Shown here in pieces: positions 1-8,962 of a stretch of DNA of 64,000 nt (position 1 is the stretch's first letter; each line of letters starts with the position of its first letter). The notes beneath the pieces were generated by a model that worked only from the letters and a program-made list of their open reading frames with translations, was not told the origin of the DNA and did no database searches. Both the position numbers and the translations under genes were made by a program. Source of the stretch: Xanthomonas sp. CFBP 8443 (GTDB lineage Bacteria > Pseudomonadota > Gammaproteobacteria > Xanthomonadales > Xanthomonadaceae); contig NZ_CP102592.1 of NCBI RefSeq assembly GCF_025666195.1, positions 2,728,001-2,792,000 on the forward strand. Reading direction: 5' to 3'.

Positions 1-458
1 TTTTCCTGACGCATCTTGAGCTAGGGCATTGGACAAACAGCGGCAGCAGTAGCTGCAACGCTAGGTTCCAAACTGGCTGAAGAGGCCTTCCCCCGGGGCG
101 GCCCGCAGAATATCGAGGGGCCAGCCCATCACTCCGATTTACTTTTCCACCGATATCTTGATTAGTCAAGCCCAGTCCGTGTATATATCCGCGACGGAAT
201 CACATGGACGGACTGGAACATGCCATGCTCTACGCGTTGCTCTTTCAAACGAACTCTCGACTGGACGAGCCACGCGGGCCTGCATGGACCTTGCACTCGG
301 TTGTGGCCGGGCGTGCTTGCTGAAGCAGTTAGCGAATCCGCAGCGGTGCACGTAGAGCTGGATTCTTTTCTCCATACGCTGTTCTTCAGCCTCACTCCGG
401 GTATCCGACAGACCGCCGGCATCGCGCGCAGCGACTCGCCATCGACCCTCGTCGCCTG
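1..458. other. Intergenic stretch, no gene recognised
   Basis: No reading frame here resembles a known protein, and the overlapping short frames on both strands look like chance frames in GC-rich DNA. The right part must carry the promoter and ribosome site of the acylase gene at 459. A sequence at 214-229 (+) has GG and GC at sigma-54 spacing (TGGAACATGCCATGCT) but differs from the consensus at several positions, so it is only a weak candidate. The other end of this gap is outside the window. Confidence 0.5.
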
Positions 459-2897
459 ATGACGCCACGATCGTTTCCTCTGGCGACGCGCCTGGTCGCG
501 CTCGTCGTGCTGCCACTACTCGCCGGTGCGGGGTGGCTGTTTTTCTCGCTGCACGCCAGTCTGCCTGCCGATGGCACGCTGCGCCTCGAACACGGAGTCT
601 CCGCGCCCGTGGCGATCGCGCGCGACCCCAACGGCGTGCCTCACATACGGGCCGACAGCGACACCGATGCTTTTTTTGCTATCGGCTACGTGCATGCGCA
701 GGACCGACTGTGGCAACTGGAGCTGCAACGGCGCATGGCGCGCGGCCGCCTGAGCGAGATATTCGGCAAGGCCAGCATCGAGACGGACGTCTGGTTCCGC
801 ACCTTGGGACTCTATGATTCGGCGAAGTCGGCCTGGCCCGCTCTCAGCCCGGAAGCGCAGCGATCGCTGACTGCCTATTCGGCCGGCATCAACGCCTGGA
901 TAGCGGAAAAGCATCCCCTGCCGCCAGAGTTCCGGGCGCTGGGCGTCACCCCCGCGCCTTGGACCGAATTGGATTCGCTGGCATGGATCAAGGTGTTCGC
1001 ACTTGATCTTGGCGGAAACTTCCGCCGTGAAATCGATCGCTACGTCGCCAGCCAGACGCTGACGGACGCGCAACTCGCCGCCTTTTTCCCTTCCTATCCA
1101 GCCGATGCACCGACGACGGCCGCTGCCTTCCCACCCACCAGCCACGACGCGCAACGGCTGCTAGCCCTGGCCGCTTTCCAGCGAGGCCTCGAAAGCGCCT
1201 ACGCGCTCGGCGGACGCAACGTCGGCAGCAACGCATGGGCCGTCGCTGGCCGGCATTCCAAGGACGGCATGGCATTGCTCGCAAACGATCCGCACTTGGG
1301 CCTGCAGATTCCTTCACTGTGGTATGTGGTCAGCGTCGATGCGCCGACTTACAAGGTTTCGGGCATGAGCCTCGTCGGCCTGCCCGTGACCGTCCTCGGG
1401 CGTAATGCGCATATCGCCTGGGGCGGCACCAACATGATGGCCGACGCACAGGACCTATTTCTCGAACGACCTGATCGGAGCGGCGAGCGCTACGAAATCA
1501 ACGGCGCATGGCAGCCCTTCCAGACGCGTACCGAGACACTGCAGGTCCGCGCGGATTTTCCGCAGCAGTTGCGCAAGCAGTACGCACCAGTGACGCTTAA
1601 GGTTCGCCAGACCCGACATGGCCCCATCATCAGCGATTATTACGGGGTGTTCGACCAACCCGTCGCGCTGCGCTGGACTGCGCTTGATCCGGGCGACACT
1701 AGCTACGAGGCTTTTTTCCGCCTGAACTACGCCACCGACTGGAAGAGCTTCAAGGCTGCCCTCGCAAGCCATGTCGCGCCGGCGATGAACATCCTCTACA
1801 TCGATCGCGGCGGCAACATAGGCTATCTCGGCGCAGGGCGGATCCCTATCCGCAAACAGGGCCAGGGAACGCTGCCCTCGCCCGGGTGGGACGACTCCCA
1901 CGACTGGTCTGGGCACATACCAGAGGCTGCCTGGCCGCAAAGCTACAACCCGCCTTCCGGTTACATCGTCAATGCCAACAACAAGATCGTCGGTAACGAT
2001 TATCCTTACCTGATCTCGCACGACTGGGCGTCGCCGGCGCGCGCGCGCCGTATCGAGCAATTGCTGCGGCAGCGTACCGATGCAGGAAAGCTCTTAACGG
2101 TCGGCGACATGCAGCGGATCCAGGCAGATACCACTGATCTGGACGCGGCCGAGCTGATGGCGGAGCTGAAGCACCGCCTGCCGCAGGGAGAGCACGGCGC
2201 CCAAGCCGCCGCGTACCTGAAGACATGGAATGGAGACATGCGCGCGGACAGCCAGGCCGCCGCCATCTTCACCGTGTGGATGCTGCACTTTCGCCAGCGT
2301 GTCTTCAGCAACGAATTGCATGGGACCTGGAACAACCAGCAGGCCTCGAAGATCCTGCGTAGCCTGCAAAGCGAAGTGTCCCTGGCGTATCTGCGCGAAA
2401 TGCTGCAGCGCAATGACCCTGCCTGGTGTGACGACAGCGCGACTTCCGCGCGCAAGACCTGCGACGCTGAGTTGGCCGCGGCGCAGAACAGCGCGCTGTG
2501 GGAGCTGTACAAGCTGAAGGGCGACTGGAGCATGGCCAGTTGGCGCTGGGGCGAAATCCAGAGCACCGTGTACACGCATCTTCCCTTCAGCCAATGGAAG
2601 CCACTGGACAAAGTGTTCGAACGCCGGATCGGCAACGGGGGCTCTGAAAACACGATCAACGTCGCCTCCTCCGAGTTCGCCGGTGCCGATGGCTACCTGC
2701 AGAAGTTCGGCGCGGGGTTCAGGCAGGTGGTCGCCTTGCGTGGGGTCCACGCCGAACACTATTACATGAACTCGACCGGTCAGTCCGGCAATGCGCTGAG
2801 TCCGCACTACGACGATATGGTCGAGCCGTTTCGCGACGTGCGCTACCAGACGCTGGACAGCACCTTCGACAAGGGTCGGACTTCCGACGCGCTTTGA
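459..2897 (+). CDS. Penicillin acylase family protein (Ntn hydrolase)
   Basis: An 812-residue protein of the penicillin acylase/PvdQ/AHL-acylase family, which hydrolyses amide bonds of acylated substrates. It starts with a hydrophobic segment (about residues 9-30), so export to the periplasm is expected. The precursor is normally cut into alpha and beta chains at a Gly-Ser bond; here GSNAWAV places the catalytic beta-chain Ser at residue 257, with a spacer before it. Total length is typical of the family. The next gene, 42 nt downstream, is a cyclic-peptide exporter. In siderophore and lipopeptide clusters such acylases remove a fatty acid or prodrug arm, so a role in peptide maturation is an inference. 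Substrate cannot be told from sequence; quorum-signal hydrolysis is the alternative. Confidence 0.88.
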   Translation: MTPRSFPLATRLVALVVLPLLAGAGWLFFSLHASLPADGTLRLEHGVSAPVAIARDPNGVPHIRADSDTDAFFAIGYVHAQDRLWQLELQRRMARGRLSEIFGKASIETDVWFRTLGLYDSAKSAWPALSPEAQRSLTAYSAGINAWIAEKHPLPPEFRALGVTPAPWTELDSLAWIKVFALDLGGNFRREIDRYVASQTLTDAQLAAFFPSYPADAPTTAAAFPPTSHDAQRLLALAAFQRGLESAYALGGRNVGSNAWAVAGRHSKDGMALLANDPHLGLQIPSLWYVVSVDAPTYKVSGMSLVGLPVTVLGRNAHIAWGGTNMMADAQDLFLERPDRSGERYEINGAWQPFQTRTETLQVRADFPQQLRKQYAPVTLKVRQTRHGPIISDYYGVFDQPVALRWTALDPGDTSYEAFFRLNYATDWKSFKAALASHVAPAMNILYIDRGGNIGYLGAGRIPIRKQGQGTLPSPGWDDSHDWSGHIPEAAWPQSYNPPSGYIVNANNKIVGNDYPYLISHDWASPARARRIEQLLRQRTDAGKLLTVGDMQRIQADTTDLDAAELMAELKHRLPQGEHGAQAAAYLKTWNGDMRADSQAAAIFTVWMLHFRQRVFSNELHGTWNNQQASKILRSLQSEVSLAYLREMLQRNDPAWCDDSATSARKTCDAELAAAQNSALWELYKLKGDWSMASWRWGEIQSTVYTHLPFSQWKPLDKVFERRIGNGGSENTINVASSEFAGADGYLQKFGAGFRQVVALRGVHAEHYYMNSTGQSGNALSPHYDDMVEPFRDVRYQTLDSTFDKGRTSDAL

Positions 2898-2939
2898 GTC
2901 GGGGCGGCAGGAACGTTGAAGACTCTCAGGAGCCGCGAG

Positions 2940-4670
2940 ATGAACATGTTTGCCGAGTTTTCCCGCAAGGCACCCAACAAGGTATTCCTGTCGATCGTGC
3001 TCGGCGGCCTATCGGGCGTGTGCTACTCCTTGCTGATTCCGCTGATCCTGAGCGTGCTCAAGCCAGGCGATACGCGTCTGGACGAAATCGCAGCCGCGCC
3101 GACCCGCCTGTTTTCGCTGGAAATCGCCAATGCGCCATTTGCGTTGATTTTCATCGCGGTGTGCGTGTTCATCCTGGTCAGCAGGACGCTGTCGCAGGTG
3201 ATGCTGAGCCGGGTCGCGATCGATGTGGCCTCGCAGCTGCGCACCGGGCTGTACCGACAGATCGCCGGCGCTCCACTTTCAGCCTTGGAGCGCATCGGAT
3301 CCGCACGCCTGCTCACCGCACTGACCACCGACGTTCCGCGCATCGTACTCGGAGCACGCATGCTGCCTGATCTGCTGATCAACATGGTCACCCTGATCGG
3401 CATGCTCGGTTTCCTGCTGATCCTCAATTCCGATGTGTTCTGGTTCGTACTCGGATGCATCGCTTTCGGTGTGCTGACCTATCAAGTGCCGATGATGATC
3501 GGCCGCCATTACTTCATCCGTGCACGCCGTGGTTTCGATGGCCTGCAGGAATCGATCAACGGGCTGTTGCGCGGCATCAAGGAACTCAAACTCAACGACG
3601 GCAAGCGACAGGCCTATTTCGAATCGGTGCTGATGTCTTACGAAAGCGAGATGCAGCGCAATGAAAAGGCTGGCCATACGGTCGTTCGCACCGCCAGCAA
3701 CTATGGCGATCTTCTCAGCTTTTTCGTGATCGGCTCGATCATCTTCGTCTTCGTCAACTATCGAGTGGTCAGTAACCAGGAACTGATCGGCGTCATCATG
3801 GCCTTGCTGTACGTGACCGGCCCGGTTTCGATCATTCTCAACTACATTCCGCAACTCGCCATCTCGCGCGTGTCGATGCAGCGGGTCGCCAAGCTGTTTC
3901 GTGATATCCCGAGCGAGGACATCGCTACGCAGCAGGAGGCGCCACGGCCCTGGGAGCGTGTTCGATTCGAGGGCGTTCGCTACCATTACAACGGCACCGG
4001 GAACGGCTTCGAGGTCGGCCCCTTGGATCTTGAATTCCGCAAGGGCGAGATCACGTTCATCGTCGGCGGCAATGGCTCTGGAAAATCGACGCTCGGCAAG
4101 CTGCTGACCCTGCACTACCGCGCCGATAGCGGGACCATTTACTTCGGCGACCAGGCCATCGGCAACACGTCGATCGGCACCTATCGGCAAGCCATCAGCG
4201 CGATCTACTCCGATTATCACCTGTTCGACCAGATCCTGGGCGTGACCGACGAAGGCCTTGCGGCGATGGTCGATCACTACCTGCATGCGCTCCAGTTGGA
4301 TGGCAAGGTGAAGTACGAACAGGGCAAGTTCTCGACCCTGTCGCTGTCGGATGGGCAGCGGCGCCGCATGGCGCTGCTCGTCGCCATGATCGACGACAAG
4401 CAGCTGTACCTGTTCGACGAATGGGCAGCCGATCAGGATCCGACCTTCAAGTCGGTGTTCTACGACGAGATACTTCCGGCGCTAAAGGCAAAGGGCAAGG
4501 CAATCGTGGTAATCACCCACGATGACCGCTATTTCCATCTCGCCGACCAACTCGTCGTACTCGGCGAAGGGGTCGTCACCCGCGTCGATCGGCAATACGG
4601 GCAAGCCGAAGACAGGCCGACGCCGCACGCGGATGCGGCCGATGAACCTGCCACGTTGAAAACGGTCTAG
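2940..4670 (+). CDS. Cyclic peptide export ABC transporter (SyrD/PvdE family)
   Basis: A 576-residue fused permease-ATPase half transporter of the inner membrane. The N-terminal half has about six membrane helices. The C-terminal half has Walker A GGNGSGKST near residue 376, a signature in which LSDGQ replaces LSGGQ, Walker B with the DEWAADQDP stretch characteristic of SyrD/PvdE proteins, and the switch His in ITHDD. ATG 2940 is preferred to the upstream TTG at 2916 because AGGAG lies 7 nt before it. The family exports cyclic lipopeptides or pyoverdine precursors to the periplasm. The gene follows the acylase at 42 nt and is probably co-transcribed. No peptide synthetase gene is in the window; one may lie to the left. 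Confidence 0.9.
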   Translation: MNMFAEFSRKAPNKVFLSIVLGGLSGVCYSLLIPLILSVLKPGDTRLDEIAAAPTRLFSLEIANAPFALIFIAVCVFILVSRTLSQVMLSRVAIDVASQLRTGLYRQIAGAPLSALERIGSARLLTALTTDVPRIVLGARMLPDLLINMVTLIGMLGFLLILNSDVFWFVLGCIAFGVLTYQVPMMIGRHYFIRARRGFDGLQESINGLLRGIKELKLNDGKRQAYFESVLMSYESEMQRNEKAGHTVVRTASNYGDLLSFFVIGSIIFVFVNYRVVSNQELIGVIMALLYVTGPVSIILNYIPQLAISRVSMQRVAKLFRDIPSEDIATQQEAPRPWERVRFEGVRYHYNGTGNGFEVGPLDLEFRKGEITFIVGGNGSGKSTLGKLLTLHYRADSGTIYFGDQAIGNTSIGTYRQAISAIYSDYHLFDQILGVTDEGLAAMVDHYLHALQLDGKVKYEQGKFSTLSLSDGQRRRMALLVAMIDDKQLYLFDEWAADQDPTFKSVFYDEILPALKAKGKAIVVITHDDRYFHLADQLVVLGEGVVTRVDRQYGQAEDRPTPHADAADEPATLKTV

Positions 4671-4683
4671 ATCGTCACAGCAA

Positions 4684-4701
4684 CGGTCCAGCCTCGGACC
4701 G
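4684..4701. terminator. Short hairpin between convergent genes
   Basis: CGGTCC and GGACCG form a 6-bp stem with a 6-nt loop just after the exporter gene, in the gap to the convergent permease gene. No T run follows on either strand, so termination is only possible, not shown. Confidence 0.25.
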
Positions 4702-4848
4702 AGACCCGCAGTCGCGCCACGCCGCTCGGCATGGCGGTTGGTCGGCGGCGCCATCACCACGTGACGGCCGACATTGGCCGCATGCTGCAGCAAGTCCATC
4801 CCGGTATGGCTGCTGAGTGCGCACCGGTCGTCCCGCAAGCGAGTTTGC

Positions 4849-6066
4849 TCAGATCGAACGCGTCGCCGCCGCAGGCGAGATCGACGCAGCATGCCGCGCA
4901 GGCGCAAGTACCGCCAACTGGCCCAACAGCCACAGCACGATCGCCCCGATCGGCAGATAGGTCAACGGAAGCCGCGGCAACTCATATTTGCTCATCAGCA
5001 ACAGATTGATGGCGTAAGCCAAGAACATCCCGAGCACGATGCCAGCAGTGGCGAGCAGGAAGTTCTCGGTCTGGAAGTAACGCAGGATCTGCGTGCGCGT
5101 TGCGCCAAGCGCGCGCCTGACACCGATCTGCCGGGTACGCTGCTGCACCCAGAAACTGGCAAGGCCGACGATGCCAAGCGCCGTGATCACCAGCAATGCG
5201 ACGCAGACGACGACCAGCAGCCATGCCATCTCGCGATCCTGCCGGTAGTAGCTATCGCGCATCTCCTCGACGGTATCCTGCTCAAGGATGATCCGGTTCG
5301 GATCGATGCGCTTCAAGCTGTCCACGGCACGCTTCAGCACCTCGGCGCGGCGCGACGGGTCCGCGACGCGCAGCAGATAGGTGGAGAACCCCCCCTCCAC
5401 CGGCAATAGGATCGCGTATTCGTAGGAGGATGGATCATTAAAGCCATGCGGCTGCACCAGGTGCTCGACAACACCGACCACCTTGATCGGCGCATCGTTC
5501 CAGGCGTAGAAGGATTTGCCGAGGGGATCCTGGTCAGAAAACAGCTTGTTGGCCATCGCGCGCGTGATGATGGCCGAGGGGATCCCGACGTTGCTATTGG
5601 GTGCGTCGAGCGCTGCCCAGTCGACGAATTCGTCTGCCAGGAAACGGCGCCCCGCCACCAGGTTCAGCCCCATCGCATCGAGCAACTGCTTGTCGCCAAT
5701 ATAGTAGGCGGTCTCGAACAGCGGCGTCTGATCCGGCGTCAGCTTGACGTCCAGGCTTCTGCCAAGCAAGCCGAGCGGCACCGAGTTGGAAACCGCTGCG
5801 ACTTTGACCCCTGGCAATGCACGCAGCGCAGCCAGATCTTCCTTGGCCCGTGCTGCGGCCTGATCATTGTTGTCGTTCTTCGCCAACTGGATGCGCACGA
5901 GTTCGCTTTCCGCCAGGCCGGTGGTGCGATCCATCAGCTGCAGGCGGCTATGGATCAGGAACACCGCATTGCACAGGATCGCGCAACTCACGGCGATCTC
6001 CAGCACGATCAGTATCGCAGCGGTCTTGTGCCGGCGCAGTGCGGAGAAAATGGGGCGGATGTCCAT
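4849..6066 (-). CDS. ABC transporter permease, MacB/FtsX type (second permease)
   Basis: A 405-residue inner-membrane protein with the MacB layout: one N-terminal membrane helix (about residues 12-35), a long periplasmic domain, and three C-terminal helices in the FtsX-like domain, with the VRRALGA stretch before the first of them. ATG 6066 is chosen because GAGGA stands about 6 nt upstream; the frame is open further but without a better start. It is the last gene of the ATPase-permease-permease operon, 95 nt after the first permease. Such permeases pair as heterodimers and act as mechanotransmission exporters of peptides or lipoproteins. No MacA-type adaptor gene is adjacent. Confidence 0.85.
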   Translation of the reverse strand: MDIRPIFSALRRHKTAAILIVLEIAVSCAILCNAVFLIHSRLQLMDRTTGLAESELVRIQLAKNDNNDQAAARAKEDLAALRALPGVKVAAVSNSVPLGLLGRSLDVKLTPDQTPLFETAYYIGDKQLLDAMGLNLVAGRRFLADEFVDWAALDAPNSNVGIPSAIITRAMANKLFSDQDPLGKSFYAWNDAPIKVVGVVEHLVQPHGFNDPSSYEYAILLPVEGGFSTYLLRVADPSRRAEVLKRAVDSLKRIDPNRIILEQDTVEEMRDSYYRQDREMAWLLVVVCVALLVITALGIVGLASFWVQQRTRQIGVRRALGATRTQILRYFQTENFLLATAGIVLGMFLAYAINLLLMSKYELPRLPLTYLPIGAIVLWLLGQLAVLAPARHAASISPAAATRSI

Positions 6067-6161
6067 GTCGTTCCTCGGTAATGGCGCGTTCCCCCGACTG
6101 GCCCGGGGGCGATTGGAAGTAACGCGCAACGTTCAGGTCGGCGCGATCTAGGTGCAGGCCA

Positions 6162-7478
6162 CTAATCCGTCTTGAGCTGGATCGCTGGAGCAACCTGGCA
6201 TGCGCGGAACGCAGGCAGCAGCCCGGCGAGGACGCTGGCACCGACTGCGAGCACGAAGGTGACGATCAGCATGGCGGGATCCAGCTGCGCCAGTTCCGCA
6301 TAGCTGGTCGAGCGCTGGCGCACCGCCCACAGCCCCAGTAGCGCGAAGCCCAGCCCTAGGACGCCGCCGGCCAGCCCGATCACGCCGGCTTCGACGAGGT
6401 ACTGCGTGAAGATCGCGCGGTAGGAGGCGCCGAGCGCACGCCGAACGCCGATTTCGCTGGAACGGCGCAGGAACTTCGCCAGCAGCAGACCGCTGGTATT
6501 GAGCAGGCACACGACAAGGAATCCGAATGCCAGCCAAACCTGCAAGCGGACGTCGCTCGGCACCACCTTCTTGTAGTCCAGCCATTCCATCAAGCTGCGC
6601 AGGCGGATGTTGGTCGGTCGCTGGAAGCGGCCAGCGGCACGCTGCTGATTGGAGTAATTGGTGAGGTATTGCCGATAGGCGGCCACTTTCTCTGGCGTGT
6701 CGAGCTGGACCCAGTATTGCAACCAGGCGCATGGCGCACTGACGCCGGTGGTGCCATCGGGATCGTCCTCCATATCGTCGGCACCCCAGCAATGCATGCG
6801 GCCCGACACGTCCATCTTGAGATCGCGCGAGGTCGAGAATGGAACGAATACCTGCTCTATCTCGCCGTAGAGTCCACCGTATGGATCGTAAAACTTCGGG
6901 ATTGGACGCCAGTCGTCGAGGACGCCGACGATGCGGAACTCGTTCTGACTCAGCCACAGCGATTTGCCTACGCTATTCTCCCCGCCAAAGAGCTTGTCGT
7001 TGAGCGGCTTCGAGATCACCGCGATACGGCTGCGCCCGTCGTCCTCGGCGTTGCCCCAGGCGTTGCCGTACAAGAAAGGCGTGGCGAACATCGGAAAGAA
7101 GTCGCCGGATGTGTAGCGGGCATCGACCGAAAACGAACCGAACTCGGCGCGCTGCGGCTTGACCACCACGCTGCCGCGTTTCATCACCGCCTGACGATCA
7201 GCGCGGCGCTGTCGCAGCAGTGTTTCGGCGTCGTACCGCGTCATCTGGTCCTCGGGCTCTTCGCCCGGGGTGAAATTCTCCATGTCGCCCGGATCCAACT
7301 GCGGATAGAACAGCGTTTGGCTTCGGCCCGGCAGCGGATCGCCTGACAGGATGTAGAACACCGTCAAGGTTGTCATGCTGGCACCGATACCAAGCGCGAT
7401 CGCCAGCACCATCAGTGCGGTCAACACCCGGTTGCGTTTGAAGCTGCGCAGTGCCAGGTCGAAGTAGTATCCGAACAT
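6162..7478 (-). CDS. ABC transporter permease, MacB/FtsX type (first permease)
   Basis: A 438-residue inner-membrane permease, paralogous in layout to its downstream neighbour: N-terminal helix (about residues 19-42), large periplasmic domain, and three C-terminal helices with a VRRALGA motif before the FtsX domain. ATG 7478 is taken as start because AGAGAG lies just upstream and the protein then begins with the usual short cytoplasmic stretch. The gap to the upstream ATPase gene is 86 nt. With the second permease it probably forms an asymmetric dimer served by one ATPase. Substrate unknown; the sigma-54 promoter upstream of the operon points to induced rather than constitutive use. Confidence 0.85.
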   Translation of the reverse strand: MFGYYFDLALRSFKRNRVLTALMVLAIALGIGASMTTLTVFYILSGDPLPGRSQTLFYPQLDPGDMENFTPGEEPEDQMTRYDAETLLRQRRADRQAVMKRGSVVVKPQRAEFGSFSVDARYTSGDFFPMFATPFLYGNAWGNAEDDGRSRIAVISKPLNDKLFGGENSVGKSLWLSQNEFRIVGVLDDWRPIPKFYDPYGGLYGEIEQVFVPFSTSRDLKMDVSGRMHCWGADDMEDDPDGTTGVSAPCAWLQYWVQLDTPEKVAAYRQYLTNYSNQQRAAGRFQRPTNIRLRSLMEWLDYKKVVPSDVRLQVWLAFGFLVVCLLNTSGLLLAKFLRRSSEIGVRRALGASYRAIFTQYLVEAGVIGLAGGVLGLGFALLGLWAVRQRSTSYAELAQLDPAMLIVTFVLAVGASVLAGLLPAFRACQVAPAIQLKTD

Positions 7479-7564
7479 GTGTTCTCTCTTAGCGCTATCC
7501 GTAGAAGCGGAGCGAGTTACGCGGCTCTGCGGCAATCCAATGAAGAGGGAGCGGTGTTGTCGTT

Positions 7565-8281
7565 CTATGTGGCTGTGTTGTCTTGTGTCAGGGAATTTTC
7601 GTTGCGAGGCTTTCCCGACAGGTCCGTGGCGATACCATCGACGATATGAACATTGCGTTTCGCACGCGCAGCAAGCTCGGAATCGTGCGTCACCATGATG
7701 ACCGTTGTACCTTGCGCATTGATCTGTTCGATCAGCTCCAGAATGCTTTGCGCCATTTGCGTATCCAGGTTGCCTGTAGGCTCGTCGGCCAACAGCAAGC
7801 CTGGGCTGCCTGCCAATGCACGGGCGATCGCCGCGCGTTGCTGCTGGCCGCCGGACAACTCGGCGGGATAGTGGCGCATGCGCGAGGCCAGTCCAACCTG
7901 ATCGAGGGCTGCCTCGATGCGCAGCTTGCGTTCCTTGGCTGTCATGCGGCGGTAACGCAGTGGCACGTCGCAGTTGTCAAACAGGTCAAGATCGGCGATC
8001 AGGTTGAAGCTCTGGAAGATGAAACCGATTTTTTCGTTGCGCAGCTTGCTGCGCTGGCGATCGGACATGCCCTTCACGTCGACGCCATCCAACCTGAACT
8101 CGCCTCCGCCGAATGTTTCCAGTAGACCGGCGATATTGAGGAAAGTCGTCTTGCCGGAACCAGAAGGACCAGTGACAGCGACGAACTCCCCCTGCCTGAC
8201 GTGCAAGTCGAGCAGGCGCAGCGCGTGCGTCTCGACCATCTCCGTGCGATAGACCTTGCTGACCTGGCGCATTTCAAGCAT
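7565..8281 (-). CDS. ABC transporter ATP-binding protein, MacB/LolD type
   Basis: A 238-residue cytoplasmic ATPase with Walker A GPSGSGKT (residues 38-45), signature LSGGQQQR, Walker [13 protein letters not shown] and H-loop THD, the pattern of the LolD/MacB/FtsE subfamily. It energises the two permeases downstream. ATG 8281 follows the stop of a 133-codon frame by only 9 nt and has AGGA at a normal distance. A MacA-like adaptor normally precedes this gene in MacAB operons and is absent here. Confidence 0.9.
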   Translation of the reverse strand: MLEMRQVSKVYRTEMVETHALRLLDLHVRQGEFVAVTGPSGSGKTTFLNIAGLLETFGGGEFRLDGVDVKGMSDRQRSKLRNEKIGFIFQSFNLIADLDLFDNCDVPLRYRRMTAKERKLRIEAALDQVGLASRMRHYPAELSGGQQQRAAIARALAGSPGLLLADEPTGNLDTQMAQSILELIEQINAQGTTVIMVTHDSELAARAKRNVHIVDGIATDLSGKPRNENSLTQDNTAT

Positions 8282-8290
8282 ATGGAGGTC

Positions 8291-8692
8291 CTATCTGTGG
8301 GCGTAACAAGGCATTCGGTCGCGGAACGAGGCGCTACGCCGCAATTTCGGCATGATCCCGCTCGATAGCCGGTTCCAGCGACCAGCGCTTGAAGACAGGA
8401 CATGCCGCGGACACCGTGCCGTCTTGGCTGCATGCCGACAGCCGCGGATAGCGCCCGGGCAAGCTCGGTCGCCGACTGCTCCTGCCGAGCCGCGGAAAAC
8501 GGCGTTCAGGCGTTCATCGGCAGCAACCGCGTCTTGAACCGCGTCTTGCCAAGTTTCCGGTTCGGACGCTGACGCGGCGATACTCTCGATTGCGCCCATA
8601 CCGGACTCGATGCCGCCCCGCGGATTGCGGCGTCTACGCAGATCCCCGAATCCTTGCGGATCGCACGCCGTGGCCATTGCCGTGCCGATCAT
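8291..8692 (-). CDS. Unrecognised 133-aa reading frame in the ABC operon leader
   Basis: No family recognised. Its support is positional: the ATG at 8692 overlaps the stop of the upstream 24-codon frame as ATGA, and its stop lies 9 nt before the ATPase start, so it fits exactly into the operon. The first half contains an acidic, protein-like stretch (QDAVQDAVAADERLNAVF); the second half is rich in Arg and Cys and has mixed codon use, less GC-biased at third positions than neighbours. It has no signal peptide or membrane helix. It may be a transported or regulatory peptide precursor, or merely a long untranslated leader with a chance frame. Confidence 0.35.
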   Translation of the reverse strand: MIGTAMATACDPQGFGDLRRRRNPRGGIESGMGAIESIAASASEPETWQDAVQDAVAADERLNAVFRGSAGAVGDRACPGAIRGCRHAAKTARCPRHVLSSSAGRWNRLSSGIMPKLRRSASFRDRMPCYAHR

Positions 8693-8763
8693 CCGGCAGC
8701 GGCCGGCACGTCGAAGCAGATATCGGAAACTGAAAGGTCGCGGATGCGGCGTTGGTCGTCCAT
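8689..8763 (-). CDS. 24-aa leader peptide candidate behind the sigma-54 promoter
   Basis: A 24-codon frame whose ATG lies about 30 nt downstream of the expected sigma-54 transcription start. The peptide is acidic/basic at the N terminus, has one Cys in the stretch DLSVSDICFDVP, and ends in Ala-Ala-Ala-Gly. Its stop overlaps the next ATG (ATGA). The ribosome site is weak (GACGG, about 8 nt upstream). It could be a regulatory leader or a small exported peptide for the MacB-like pump. No homologue is recalled. Confidence 0.3.
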   Translation of the reverse strand: MDDQRRIRDLSVSDICFDVPAAAG

Positions 8764-8803
8764 GCGTATGCCGTCGTTGCGTTCAATTGGCGGACTGACA
8801 TTA

Positions 8804-8819
8804 AGCAATATCCATGCCC
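8804..8819 (-). promoter_or_regulatory. Sigma-54 promoter of the MacB-like operon
   Basis: Read on the - strand the sequence is GGGCATGGATATTGCT. It matches the RpoN consensus TGGCACG-N4-TTGCW with the essential GG and GC at the right spacing and an intact TTGCT. Transcription would start near 8794 and run into the two short frames and the ABC genes. RpoN promoters need an AAA+ activator; no such regulator gene is in the window. Confidence 0.7.
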
Positions 8820-8860
8820 TCAACAGGTAGACGATTTGAACGGTGGGATACGCCTCGAAA

Positions 8861-8907
8861 GTGTCCGGCCGGACACTCCGGGTGTCCGCCGGACACTTTC
8901 CGGACAC
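8861..8907. promoter_or_regulatory. Cluster of GTGTCC palindromes (probable activator sites)
   Basis: Two perfect palindromes, GTGTCCGGCCGGACAC (8861-8876) and GTGTCCGCCGGACAC (8882-8896), sit about two helical turns apart. A degraded third copy (TTTCCGGACAC, 8897-8907) adjoins them. They lie 42-100 bp upstream of the sigma-54 promoter on the same operon side, where an NtrC-type enhancer-binding protein would bind. The downstream end of the sensor kinase gene is only 56 bp away, so they cannot serve that gene's promoter. Confidence 0.65.
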
Positions 8908-8962
8908 TTGTAGGGTGCGACGCGATACCTTCGACCGCTCCTTCCCCGGCCGCCTAGTTCGA

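Noticed and set aside
4684..4701. Strong rho-independent terminator between the convergent ABC genes
   Set aside because: The stem is only 6 bp and no T run follows on either strand, so it is listed only as a weak hairpin.
8861..8907. Short CRISPR-like or terminator repeat
   Set aside because: The units are palindromes of 15-16 bp with 5-bp spacing, not repeats with 30-nt spacers, and there is no T run. Operator sites fit better.
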